Made by a program: the position numbers and the translations under genes. 64,000 bases of DNA, taken from positions 441 through 64,440 of the forward strand of contig DCGT01000022.1 of the NCBI GenBank assembly GCA_002315315.1, in the 5' to 3' direction. The stretch is from Faecalibacterium sp. UBA1771 (GTDB lineage Bacteria; Bacillota; Clostridia; Oscillospirales; Ruminococcaceae). Each line of letters starts with the position of its first letter. Position 1 is the stretch's first letter. Under the pieces are notes generated by a model. It made no database searches, was not told the origin of the DNA, and was given only the letters and a program-made list of their open reading frames with translations. Positions 17,385 through 26,885 of the stretch are shown in pieces.

Positions 17385-20300
17385 TTATGCCGTCATTTTG
17401 GAAAGCAGATACACGAGGTCATCAAGATTGATATCCATAACCATCTCTCCGTTGTCCTTCATTGTATCGAGACAGGTCGGCTGGCTTTCTTCGACATTTT
17501 CAAGACTGCTTGCAAGCAGTGCAGCAAAATCAAATGTATTGCTGTCGTTTGAAGAACTTGAAGAAGGTGCACCGAACTGCTCAAGCTCTTCACTTGTCAA
17601 GTCGAAAATATCGGCAAGAATATTATCTCCGAAGTTGAGATCCTCGTCGTCTATGTCATCGGAATCGGTAAAATCGGATTCGTTATCACTGCCGCTCGAT
17701 GAAGTATTATCATCAAGCAACCCTCCGAGCAGTGTGCCGAGCGAGAAGTCAGAATCATCGCTGAGTGTATCGTCTTCGCTGTTAGTATTGGTACTATCTC
17801 CCTGACTGAGGAATGCATCGGAGAACAACGAAGCCAATGTGGCGGAATCATCGTCATCACTGTCATCACTGCTTGCAGAACCGAAAAGGTCATCCAGCGA
17901 GAAGTCAGACGAATCGTCATTCTCTTCCGATTCCGTAGTTTGAACGACGGGAGCAGGCACTGCAGCGAGAATGTCGGATACTGCAGGAGCAACCGGAGCT
18001 GCGGGTGCGACCGACTGGACGGGAACATATATCGGAGCAGGTGCAGATGAAGAAGCCATCCTTGATGAAACAAGGGTTTCAACCTTATCTACAATAGCCT
18101 GATAGTTGAAATTCTGCATTGTGGAAATAACGTTGGAAAACTCTGAAACGAGCCTTTCGATATCAGCCGAGTAGTTGGGTACAGGTATGACCGGCTGCTC
18201 GACATCCTCACGCTCGGGTTCAGTCTCCTCGTCCTTGAAGATTCCGAGTCTCTTTGCCTGTTCTTCAAGCTCCTGTTCGGTAACCTCGAAGAACTCAACG
18301 TTGTTCCTGCGAACCGAGATGCCGTCCATTGTATCAGCGGAAACACGGTCGATGGCGGAATCTTTTCTCACTAAAGCCTCAGACAAAATATCATTCCAAT
18401 ACTTCTCGCCGCTTCTGCCCTTGAAATAATGGCTTTCGTAGCCGTTTTCCTGGAACATTTTGACTGTGTTCTTGGGAACGGTCACCTGGAAGGTTGTGCG
18501 GCTCGACGGAGACATAATGCTGAAAACCTGACCTCTCGGAGCGGTTACGATCTTTTCCTGCTCACGCTCGTTTATACCGCCCGCCTTCTCATAGAGAGTG
18601 CAAAGGTCGTTCATATCGTTGGGAGCAAGCGAGAAAATAAAGCTGTACTGGCAGGCATTGATGATAGCGGTCGATTTGCGGGCTATTTCTTCACTGCCGA
18701 CAAAGTCCTTGATGTTCTGTGTAATTACAATCTGCATACCGTTGTATTTACGGATACGCTTGGCAAGCTGATACATAAAGTCGAGAGCAGCGGGATACTT
18801 GGCATCAATAAAGACATGAGCCTCGTCTATTACTACGACTATCTTGCGGTCGGCGCCATATTTGAGATTGTAATCACGGTTTTTAATAATTTCATTGTCA
18901 ATGTATTTGAGAACCAACAGCATCTGAGCATTGGCTACCGAGCTGTTGCGGTTGGAAAGGAGACTCTGGAAATTAAATACCGTAAAGTTCTCATCGGTGG
19001 TAATGGTAGACGGACCATTCCATATATTCGCGTTTCTTCCGCCTGATGCAAACTTCGAGATATAGTTCATCAGCGTACGAAGCATATTGCGTATATATGT
19101 GTTGTCGGTCTTTTGGAACTCCTGCAGAATCGTATCGTACAAATCGTCGAATACCGGGTAATCCTCCGGCTTTAATGTACGCAGATCCGTCTCGGCTGTA
19201 ATTCCCATATTGGCATACAGACGATCTATTACAGTGTTGAGATATTCGAGGGCATCCTTTTCGCATTCCGACAGTACCTGACGGAAGAATTCCTCGAGGA
19301 ACTGCAGATGTGTGGCATAGCTTCCGGAAACGGTTGTTTCGTTATCGTCATCATCGTCAAGAGCCGTCATAATATGGAACGGATTCAAACGACCGTACTG
19401 AGCATTGCCTACGTTTATAAACTTTCCGTGCAGATTGTTTGCAAGCTCAGAGTATTCATTTTCGGGGTCAAGAATGAATATTTTGCTGTTGTCGGCGGCG
19501 AGGTTGGTGAGGAAGCTCTTGGTCGCATAGGATTTACCGGAGCCGGATTTACCTACGATAACCATATTGGAGTTTACACGCTCGTCATCGCGTTTAAAGA
19601 AATCGAGGAAAACGGGAACACCCTGAGCGCGTCCCACCTTTACGCCGTCCTCATCACAGATATGAGCATAAATCCACGGGAACATAGCGGCAAGAGTATT
19701 GCTCGGCATAGCTCTCGCAGTCTTAATCAACGGGTCGAATCCGTTGATCTGAGAAGCAACAAATGCCTCGGTCTGAGTGAAATCCATACGGTTTAGGCGT
19801 ATACCGGACTCACGATAAAATCTGCGTGTATTTTTCTTTGCATTGTTGACCTTGACGAGCGGAGAATCGTCCGGCACATCAAGGTTCATATTGCGGGATG
19901 TGACAACATCGTAAACGGTTACGCAAACGCTGACATTCATCAGCATTTCGTTTTCCTTTTGGAGCATCGAGAGTATTTCGTCGAGCGAGTCAATATGACG
20001 CTTCAGCTCAATACGTCGTGAATCAATACCCGTAGTACGGTACTGACCTCTGAGCTCCTGAAGGCTGAAGTCAATTGTTTTGACAGCCTTGGATCTGTCC
20101 ATCGGCGAAGCCTTGACAACAACCTTTGTACCGGGCAGTGACATAACGCCGGCAATCCACGAATCTCCGACCGATTGCGGATAATCGCTTATACGGAAAT
20201 TATGCGTAATGATATTGTCGATTTCAACCGTTCTCGGATTAATATCGACATTTTCGGGCATCGCCCATATCGCATAATCCTCATGTCGGATACTGTCTAT

Positions 20301-21401
20301 CTCGCGTTCGTCAAAGTTAATGGAGTTGGAATATTTAAGGAATACAGCCAATTCTTTATCGTCGAGACGGTGCGGAGACATTTCACCGGCACGCAGGTCG
20401 CGAACGGAATCGGTAATTCTGTTGTTGAGAACACCGATATCGGAATCGAAAAGAACGATATAATAGAACGGTGTAACGATTTTCCCGCCCTTGTTCATAC
20501 GCTCAAGGTCGTCCATACGTTCCAGCACGACTGCAACGCGGCTCTTGTATTCCTCTTCGGTAAAGATGCCGTCCTCGTATGACTTGCGGAGAATATCAAG
20601 CTTACCCTTTTCCTTTTCGTAATAGGAATCAAAGTATACTGGACGTTCCAGCTTTACGATATTCATCGCGTATTCACCGCTACTGCTGTTGCGTATAACG
20701 GCACCGAATGAATTTTCAATAGAGTTCTTGCGGCGATAGTTGGAGAAAAATCTGAATTCTATCGGGTCAATTTCGAGTACCGCACCGTAATATCCCCTGC
20801 CGTATACAATGAAACCGTCTTTTATATCGGTAAAACCGATAATATCGTCCATACTGCTGCTCTTGCGCGAGCCCTCTATAGCAAGCTTTCTCCTACGCTT
20901 GAGCTCGGCGTTGCGATGAGCCTGATCCTTCAGAATTTCCCTTTTCTGCTCCTCGGTAATATCATCGCTATTCAGCAGCTTTTCATCGTTTTTGTCTTCT
21001 TTTTCAATTAGCTTTTTAAGCTTCTTGTAATCTTTTTTTGCTTTTTTTTGTTTTACATGGTCGGCTTCTCCGAAAAGCTGTTCGATAGCCACTGCATCAT
21101 ATCCGCGTGATTTAATTGCGCGCAGAGTTTTATCGTCGACATCTCTGATAAAATGACGACGATAAGACAGATGAAGAATGATGTGAATGACATCCATATA
21201 AATCGGTTCATCATCAACTCTTGCAAGCAAAGTCAACGTAACTATGATATCAAGCGCCAAAACAACATATTTGGCGGGCAATGTCGACATAACTATAAGC
21301 GCAGCAAGACCTATACCGATAGTTCCTATAATCATATCGGCAAAAGTGATACCACGGAAAAGCTCTATTCCGACCTTTGTTTTCCCGGGAATAATACGCA
21401 C
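17385..21401 (-). CDS. VirB4-like type IV secretion ATPase with VirB3-like N-terminus and acidic repeat tail
   Basis: Energises assembly of type IV secretion channels. 1338 residues. Residues 18-62 form two membrane helices resembling the VirB3/PrgI-type segment fused to VirB4 in Gram-positive conjugation systems. VirB4 ATPase: Walker A GKSGSGKS (617-624), Walker B IVVVIDEAH (854-862), and a TQN sensor segment (894-896). From about 1150 to 1338 the chain becomes Asp/Ser-rich and carries spaced copies of a short hydrophobic motif (DFSLDDLF, DFSLGTLL, TFDFAALL). GTG start at 21401 behind TAGGAGG. It is followed by the small basic protein gene. Confidence 0.93.
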   Translation of the reverse strand: MRIIPGKTKVGIELFRGITFADMIIGTIGIGLAALIVMSTLPAKYVVLALDIIVTLTLLARVDDEPIYMDVIHIILHLSYRRHFIRDVDDKTLRAIKSRGYDAVAIEQLFGEADHVKQKKAKKDYKKLKKLIEKEDKNDEKLLNSDDITEEQKREILKDQAHRNAELKRRRKLAIEGSRKSSSMDDIIGFTDIKDGFIVYGRGYYGAVLEIDPIEFRFFSNYRRKNSIENSFGAVIRNSSSGEYAMNIVKLERPVYFDSYYEKEKGKLDILRKSYEDGIFTEEEYKSRVAVVLERMDDLERMNKGGKIVTPFYYIVLFDSDIGVLNNRITDSVRDLRAGEMSPHRLDDKELAVFLKYSNSINFDEREIDSIRHEDYAIWAMPENVDINPRTVEIDNIITHNFRISDYPQSVGDSWIAGVMSLPGTKVVVKASPMDRSKAVKTIDFSLQELRGQYRTTGIDSRRIELKRHIDSLDEILSMLQKENEMLMNVSVCVTVYDVVTSRNMNLDVPDDSPLVKVNNAKKNTRRFYRESGIRLNRMDFTQTEAFVASQINGFDPLIKTARAMPSNTLAAMFPWIYAHICDEDGVKVGRAQGVPVFLDFFKRDDERVNSNMVIVGKSGSGKSYATKSFLTNLAADNSKIFILDPENEYSELANNLHGKFINVGNAQYGRLNPFHIMTALDDDDDNETTVSGSYATHLQFLEEFFRQVLSECEKDALEYLNTVIDRLYANMGITAETDLRTLKPEDYPVFDDLYDTILQEFQKTDNTYIRNMLRTLMNYISKFASGGRNANIWNGPSTITTDENFTVFNFQSLLSNRNSSVANAQMLLVLKYIDNEIIKNRDYNLKYGADRKIVVVIDEAHVFIDAKYPAALDFMYQLAKRIRKYNGMQIVITQNIKDFVGSEEIARKSTAIINACQYSFIFSLAPNDMNDLCTLYEKAGGINEREQEKIVTAPRGQVFSIMSPSSRTTFQVTVPKNTVKMFQENGYESHYFKGRSGEKYWNDILSEALVRKDSAIDRVSADTMDGISVRRNNVEFFEVTEQELEEQAKRLGIFKDEETEPEREDVEQPVIPVPNYSADIERLVSEFSNVISTMQNFNYQAIVDKVETLVSSRMASSSAPAPIYVPVQSVAPAAPVAPAVSDILAAVPAPVVQTTESEENDDSSDFSLDDLFGSASSDDSDDDDSATLASLFSDAFLSQGDSTNTNSEDDTLSDDSDFSLGTLLGGLLDDNTSSSGSDNESDFTDSDDIDDEDLNFGDNILADIFDLTSEELEQFGAPSSSSSNDSNTFDFAALLASSLENVEESQPTCLDTMKDNGEMVMDINLDDLVYLLSKMTA

Positions 21402-21431
21402 GCCGATTGTTCCTCCTATAAACAGATATGG

Positions 21432-21465
21432 GTTATTCCCCGCCGTTTTTCAGGCAGGGAATAAC
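21432..21465 (-). other. Intra-operon hairpin before the virB4-like gene
   Basis: A 13-bp stem with one G-U pair in the minus-strand RNA (21453-21465 with 21432-21444) and an 8-nt loop, in the 101-bp gap after the virB6-like gene. No T-run follows, so it is more likely an RNA-processing or stability element than a terminator. Confidence 0.6.
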
Positions 21466-21502
21466 TTTGTTAATTTAAGCGAATGTATGATGAGTCAGCC
21501 TA

Positions 21503-23290
21503 TTATTCATCATTATTGTCATTATCTCCGTTGTTAGCATTTTCCGGCAATTCGGCGTCCTGTTCGCCGGTGTCCTCACCGTCACCATCTCCGCCTTCTC
21601 CTTCGCTGCCTCCGCCTCCACCTTGGTTCATAACACCTTGAACATCACCGACAACACCCATAGCCTGGCCGCCGAGCCAAGAAGCAGCACCGAGAATCTT
21701 GTCCTTGACGCCGCTGACGAGCTCTCCTGCCTCGCTCTCGAGGTCGCCGGAATGGATAGCTTCCATACCCGCGTTGTCGGCAAGAATACCAGTAACCATA
21801 TTGTTTGCCTTCTGTACCACAAACGCGGTAGCGAGAATGAATATGACCTGTGCATACATATTCAGCTTAGACGAGCTGAAGAAGGTTACGTTGCTGTTGA
21901 CCACTATCGGAACTATGATAGTGAACAATCTCATTGCAAGCACGGTACCGAACAAAGAGAAGGTCTGTATCAGGAAAGCTGTCGTCCACTGTTTGGTTTT
22001 GCCTCCGTCATCGAGCGGTGTAACCGCGAGGAACGGCGGTGCAATCAGATAGAGGAACGTCATATTAAACACACGCGCTGCGGCATTGAAGCACATACCC
22101 ATATAGTGCTTAATGAACAAGAACAGTACATATATGCAGAGAAGGTGCTTGTACTTGAATATGAAGTAGTTAAAGTCCTTATCAAACACTGCGTGAGTAT
22201 AGATATCCTTCCAGCCATAGTAATAAGCCTGACGCAGACTGTCGGTAAAGCCCATATTCTGATTATATCTGCCCTTATAGGCGGCGCCCATTGTACCGAG
22301 CAGCATACAAATCCTGTCTACCGGAGCCATTGCAACCGAGTCATCCGCAACAAGGGTTATGGTGTAATGATCGAGAGGCTGCAGATTCTGGTCTGTCTTG
22401 ATTACTTCCATCGCGTAGGATATCGAATCGGCAATAGTCTCGTTATTCGCGTCGAGATAAACATCGGTCGTGGTATCGGCGGCGGCAATATCGTAGAGAA
22501 TCGACTGCCACGTATCCTCGCCCGACAGCTTAGTCACCTGCTCTCCCGATTTCGGGTCTGTTGTCGTATATTCAAGCCTATAGGGGTAATCGAACTTTCC
22601 CCCCTCCTCGAGATACAGCAAATCCTTTCGTATCGCGTTAAAACACGAATTTAAGTTGAATCTGCTGTTATACGATTTATTTAACCCGTAGTTTGCGATG
22701 GTGTTAATACATCGCGCCATCGCCGCGTAATCCTCTTCCGAATACTTTATCGTATATACCGCGTCGGCATTACCGGCGTTATCAAATACATATACAAACT
22801 GGTTAAGAAGAGTCTGTGAAGCCGTTAACGCTACATTCACGATAAGATTTAGCGACAGGATGAGGATAATTCCCTTTAGCGTACCGCCTATGATGTTGCC
22901 CATCGTGGTTTTCATCTTTTCCTCATGGTCAAACATCTTTTTCATAATCGCGAAGATTGCGAAGCCAAAACACATAACACAGCCGATAAGCGCCATGCCC
23001 CAATAAATCTTATTGATTGTGGAGTTGCCGAAAACAATTTCCAAAAGGGTAGTTTCCTTTGCGCCCTCCAAACCGCCGCTTACGATTTTCATACCGCCGG
23101 TTGCAGCGTCATAAACATACTTTTTTGCCGTTTTGCTGAACATTACCGGCTTTACTCCGGCAAATATTTCAAAAGTCTTTTCCAGAAATTGAAGTAATTC
23201 GCCCAGCCTTTGCTCAATACCGTATAGAATGTCGGAAATCGAAGCGATAAATGCGGCAATAATTATTCCTTTAATCGCAAGTGTAATCAC
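21503..23290 (-). CDS. VirB6/TrbL-like polytopic membrane protein
   Basis: Probable inner-channel protein of the type IV secretion apparatus. 595 residues, GTG start behind GAGGGGG. Membrane helices appear at about 3-20, 95-117, 133-157, 382-402, 408-424, 436-465 and 477-494. A large loop (about 165-375) lies between them, probably outside the cell. The C-terminal 45 residues are a Gly/Glu/Asp/Asn-rich disordered tail. Identification rests on topology, size and position between VirD4- and VirB4-like genes, since this family has little sequence conservation. Confidence 0.8.
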   Translation of the reverse strand: MITLAIKGIIIAAFIASISDILYGIEQRLGELLQFLEKTFEIFAGVKPVMFSKTAKKYVYDAATGGMKIVSGGLEGAKETTLLEIVFGNSTINKIYWGMALIGCVMCFGFAIFAIMKKMFDHEEKMKTTMGNIIGGTLKGIILILSLNLIVNVALTASQTLLNQFVYVFDNAGNADAVYTIKYSEEDYAAMARCINTIANYGLNKSYNSRFNLNSCFNAIRKDLLYLEEGGKFDYPYRLEYTTTDPKSGEQVTKLSGEDTWQSILYDIAAADTTTDVYLDANNETIADSISYAMEVIKTDQNLQPLDHYTITLVADDSVAMAPVDRICMLLGTMGAAYKGRYNQNMGFTDSLRQAYYYGWKDIYTHAVFDKDFNYFIFKYKHLLCIYVLFLFIKHYMGMCFNAAARVFNMTFLYLIAPPFLAVTPLDDGGKTKQWTTAFLIQTFSLFGTVLAMRLFTIIVPIVVNSNVTFFSSSKLNMYAQVIFILATAFVVQKANNMVTGILADNAGMEAIHSGDLESEAGELVSGVKDKILGAASWLGGQAMGVVGDVQGVMNQGGGGGSEGEGGDGDGEDTGEQDAELPENANNGDNDNNDE

Positions 23291-23309
23291 TTAATTGTTT
23301 CCCCCTCTC

Positions 23310-24254
23310 TCAGTTTGATCTGAATTTTTTGCGTTTGAATATCGAATAGAAAAGAATTATCGCAAATATTGCCGTAACAGCCAAAATGAGAATCCATGTA
23401 ATATTGCTCAGGTACTGCCTTATTGTAAAATCGTAATTCGTGTAGTTGCCCGCTCTGTCGGTTACTTTGAGCTTGTAATGACCCGCCCTTGCGAGCACAT
23501 CGCTGTAGACGGATTCGTAACCGTCTATCGTCATATAAACTTCCTCACCCTCGCCCAAACCGGTTACCGTTACCGGACCCTGCGCGTATCGGTTGTTGAT
23601 AAGTCCCTCAAACTCGAGTGCGGGAGCGGTACGGTCGCTGTAAAAGTTAATGCTGAAGCTCTGACCCGTACTCGGACATGAATAAACTATGTTGTATCTG
23701 CCGTCCTCCGTAATATAGACTCCCGACGATGTGTAATCAATATAGCTTCCGTCTAACGTTGCATAGGTTATTTCAAAATCATCGGGAGGCACAAAGCTCG
23801 AGAACAGCGAGGTGTAATCATCGAGAATTCGAAAGGTAAAGAAAGGTGAATTGACATCACTGCCGTCGTCTACCATCAGTGTATATCCGCCCGGCTCGGT
23901 AATACAGCTGAAATCAGGCTCCTCAACCAGTTCACCGTCGCAGTAGAGCTGAGGCATAACCTCATTGGGTACATCAAGTATCACCGTCTGCTGCACCGTT
24001 GCGCCGTCCGGCACCGTCGAGTAGACGTAAGAGCCGAGCTTATTGTTCACCTTGTAGCGGTACAAGCCTGTATCATGGTCGTATGTAGTGTCACCGGAGA
24101 GCGCGTAGACTCCCTCGGTAACACCTCCGATTTCCTCGCCGGTAAAGTTGTCGATTCTCACACCCTCTATGAGTGCGAATGACTGAACCGACAGCGACAT
24201 AAGCAGCACCGTGGCAGATGCGGCAGATATTATTTTTCTCAATGTGTTAGTCAT
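23310..24254 (-). CDS. Secreted Ig-like protein with C-terminal membrane anchor
   Basis: Not a recognised family. 314 residues with an N-terminal signal peptide (cleavage near the AFA at 26-28), a beta-rich extracellular part, and a final Ig-like module (about 205-282) ending in KVTDRAGNYTNYDFTIRQ, a segment common in bacterial Ig-like domains. One membrane helix (about 287-306) is followed by the cytoplasmic anchor FKRKKFRSN. There is no LPXTG motif. It lies 19 bp upstream of the virB6-like gene and probably forms an external part of the apparatus. Confidence 0.75.
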   Translation of the reverse strand: MTNTLRKIISAASATVLLMSLSVQSFALIEGVRIDNFTGEEIGGVTEGVYALSGDTTYDHDTGLYRYKVNNKLGSYVYSTVPDGATVQQTVILDVPNEVMPQLYCDGELVEEPDFSCITEPGGYTLMVDDGSDVNSPFFTFRILDDYTSLFSSFVPPDDFEITYATLDGSYIDYTSSGVYITEDGRYNIVYSCPSTGQSFSINFYSDRTAPALEFEGLINNRYAQGPVTVTGLGEGEEVYMTIDGYESVYSDVLARAGHYKLKVTDRAGNYTNYDFTIRQYLSNITWILILAVTAIFAIILFYSIFKRKKFRSN

Positions 24255-24275
24255 ACTGTCCGTCCGTTTCGGTTA

Positions 24276-26702
24276 TCAGCATCCGTCGTCGGACTTCGGC
24301 TTCGGGTCGTTATACTGAACAACTGTTCGATAGGTATTTTTCCATGTGTTATAATCCATCGTATTCAGCTTACCCGCGGCATTTGCGTCCTGCGCAGTCT
24401 GGTATCCTATTAATACATAAGGGTTGTTACTGAATATGTCGAAACCTCTTACGGTATTGTTGTAATAGTTCTCGTCAAGCGTTTGATCGAAATCCTTGAA
24501 GGTCTTGCTGTCCATAATATTCTTTGTGACATAGTTATACGAGTCAGAGGTACCGTCGTTATACAGTGCAAGGTCGGAGTAAAACAGCGGGCGGTTGTTG
24601 CCGAGGAACATACTCTGAAGTGTCACCGAATCCTCTTTGTATTGGTCAAATACCATACCGCTGAAATTATAGTACATTCCGTTATTTCTGAATATAGAAC
24701 CCACCAATACCGGCAATAAATAGCACGTATAGAAATCAGTTGGCGAAGCGGCTACCGGATAATCTGTACTATTATATATATAGTTACCGTTATAGCAGAT
24801 CATACCGTTGTCTACAATTGCCTTGCGCTCTTTTGCCGAGGGCAGCCCGCGCACAAATTTATATGCGGTAGTGATTGTATTGGCTGCATTCCTCAATCCT
24901 CCTCCGGTCATTACAACACCCGAGGAGCAGTTGTCAAAAATCGAGAGATACATATAGAAACCGTGATGGCATATAAATATTCCGTTGTTCTGAATATTTG
25001 TACCATACGTGAAGCATACGTTGTCGGAACGCTGATTCCTGCGGGTGTAAAATGTACCGTTTTTAGCAATAATAAGGCTTGCACCGGAGAAATAATAATT
25101 TCCGTAGCCGGAATCCTTCCTTCCGCCTAAATCAGCGTCGCATACAATTCCGCCATCCTCTATTATCAGCGTTCCGTAGCAAGTGAGATTCCCGGCAACC
25201 GCGATTTTTCCCTTGACGCGTACGGTACCGCCCTGATCTATAAGCAGAGTTTGACCATTGCTGATATTAAGAGTTTCACCCTGTACAACAAGTGTGCTGC
25301 CGTCTCCGACATATATAATGGAAGACTCTGTTTTCTCAAAGCCAATCATATAATACAAACCGACATTTAGCTTTAATCTTGTTTCATTCAATCTCGAGAA
25401 CAGTACATGGGAGCTGTTTACAAGTCCGGACCAACCCTCTTCGGCAGAACCAATCCATGCAATAGCTCCGGCGCCATCAATATACGTACCGACTTTGCAG
25501 GTGGTCGGTGCGGTTTTTATTTTTGCAATACAGGCGTCGGCATACGCGGTTATCGAGCTGTCGATATTTTCTTTGTTCGCTTGATACCACTTCATAATCT
25601 GAGTATTGTTAAAGGTATTCTCGTTGTAGTCATAAACCGTATCGTTGGAAAAATAGTATAAATAATTGCTGTCTGCTGCCAGTGACCATTTGATGTTGCT
25701 GTTATCACTTACGGGGACCTCAAAGCACTCATCATTTGTTTCTACACCGTGCCATTTCGTTACGGTTACCGACTTGTCGCCGACCTTCCACTGACCGGTA
25801 TAGTTTCCGACGGAATCCGTGTCCTCGGTGGGCCAGGCGTAGCGCTTCTGAAACATCTCAGGGTATTTCTTGTATTCGCTTGCGGTTACAAAGACCTGAT
25901 TGTCGTATTCTGCACCGTTACCTACAATGTAATTTATATTGCACATAAGATGAAGCTGACCGTCATTGCCTCTGAATGCCACATAGTAGAGCGGATTTTT
26001 ACTGCTGTCAACACCGGCATATTTTAAGAAGATACAGTCTATGTTATCGTTTGTATAACCAGTCCCACCAAAGGCAAATAAACTTGTAGGGGCACCTTCA
26101 TAAAATGTTCCGGTATATGCTCTGGTTAATGTCGTTAAGACCTGTGGCTTGACATAATCCGAACCGAGAATCCCCGAGAGATTTTTATTCCCGTCGTGGT
26201 CTATCATGGCATTCTTAAGCAGATAGTGCGGGTGAGCAAAACACTGCAGATATTCTGAATAACCGTTATCACTCACCTTGCCGCCTACTATACAAGCAAA
26301 TCCATCTACATCCAAAATTGTGCTTGTTGCACCGGTTTGAAGATGCTCGGTATCATTAGGCATACAGTTACTCATATTACTACCACTTGTCAAAATCAAC
26401 CTAACCCAGCCCGTGTCGGTGTCATATCTCAAATCCGATGTTACTTTGTCGCAATCATCAAAAACATTGTAGGTTGCGGAGCCGATTCTGTTAAGCCGAT
26501 CAGAGCCTGTTCTGTCGGTCCATTTAATTCTTTTATTACTGAGAGTATTCCCCTCTATCAAGTCGGTTTGAACCGTAGACACCGCAGCGGAAACCTCTGC
26601 CACAGGAGCTATGGCAAGGATTGAAAATATAGACGCAATCGACAATGTGACGCCGATTATGCGCCGAATATGTATTTTGAATTTGCGGAATATTTTTTTC
26701 AT
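24276..26702 (-). CDS. Large secreted protein with beta-solenoid-like region
   Basis: Unknown family; 808 residues. The ATG at 26702 lies 7 bp after AGGAG; the codon before it (TTG) is an unlikely start. A basic N-terminus and hydrophobic stretch form a signal peptide with probable cleavage after AEVSA near residue 39. Residues about 460-600 show short regularly spaced strands (STLVVQGETLNISNGQTLLI, GNLTCYGTLIIEDGGIVC), like a right-handed beta-helix or adhesin-type repeat. There is no C-terminal anchor, but the chain ends in a cysteine (PKSDDGC). Its place in the operon suggests a secreted or surface-associated component or substrate. Confidence 0.7.
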   Translation of the reverse strand: MKKIFRKFKIHIRRIIGVTLSIASIFSILAIAPVAEVSAAVSTVQTDLIEGNTLSNKRIKWTDRTGSDRLNRIGSATYNVFDDCDKVTSDLRYDTDTGWVRLILTSGSNMSNCMPNDTEHLQTGATSTILDVDGFACIVGGKVSDNGYSEYLQCFAHPHYLLKNAMIDHDGNKNLSGILGSDYVKPQVLTTLTRAYTGTFYEGAPTSLFAFGGTGYTNDNIDCIFLKYAGVDSSKNPLYYVAFRGNDGQLHLMCNINYIVGNGAEYDNQVFVTASEYKKYPEMFQKRYAWPTEDTDSVGNYTGQWKVGDKSVTVTKWHGVETNDECFEVPVSDNSNIKWSLAADSNYLYYFSNDTVYDYNENTFNNTQIMKWYQANKENIDSSITAYADACIAKIKTAPTTCKVGTYIDGAGAIAWIGSAEEGWSGLVNSSHVLFSRLNETRLKLNVGLYYMIGFEKTESSIIYVGDGSTLVVQGETLNISNGQTLLIDQGGTVRVKGKIAVAGNLTCYGTLIIEDGGIVCDADLGGRKDSGYGNYYFSGASLIIAKNGTFYTRRNQRSDNVCFTYGTNIQNNGIFICHHGFYMYLSIFDNCSSGVVMTGGGLRNAANTITTAYKFVRGLPSAKERKAIVDNGMICYNGNYIYNSTDYPVAASPTDFYTCYLLPVLVGSIFRNNGMYYNFSGMVFDQYKEDSVTLQSMFLGNNRPLFYSDLALYNDGTSDSYNYVTKNIMDSKTFKDFDQTLDENYYNNTVRGFDIFSNNPYVLIGYQTAQDANAAGKLNTMDYNTWKNTYRTVVQYNDPKPKSDDGC

Positions 26703-26751
26703 CAAAAAACTCCTTTGCTCTTTGGATTTTTTTCAAATCCGCTCAACCCCC

Positions 26752-26781
26752 GCGGCTGAAACGGCTTTCAGACTTCTCCGC
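26752..26781 (-). other. Intra-operon hairpin between lipoprotein and secreted protein genes
   Basis: CTGAAA-GCCG-TTTCAG with an outer GCGG/CCGC pair and a one-sided bulge, in a 180-bp gap. A second small hairpin (around 26723-26739) lies just before the ribosome-binding sequence. No T-run follows. An AT-rich segment at 26800-26830 could hold a secondary promoter, but no convincing -35/-10 pair was found. Confidence 0.45.
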
Positions 26782-26885
26782 TGATATTCTTCTTATGGTC
26801 TTATTATATATTATTACAAATCATAAGATGTGAAGAAACTGTTACGGAGCAGTAAAATATCTATTACAAAAAGGTTGTAGGAGAA

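Noticed and set aside
17451..17955. Asp/Ser-rich end of the VirB4-like gene as a frameshift artefact
   Set aside because: The frame closes in the normal place next to the 176-residue gene, and the hydrophobic motifs recur in one frame only.
21623..22654. Plus-strand open frame of 343 codons inside the virB6-like gene
   Set aside because: Antisense shadow; the minus-strand frame has membrane helices, a ribosome-binding sequence and operon context.
26800..26835. Secondary promoter inside the secretion operon
   Set aside because: AT-rich with TATAAT-like words, but no -35 at acceptable spacing.
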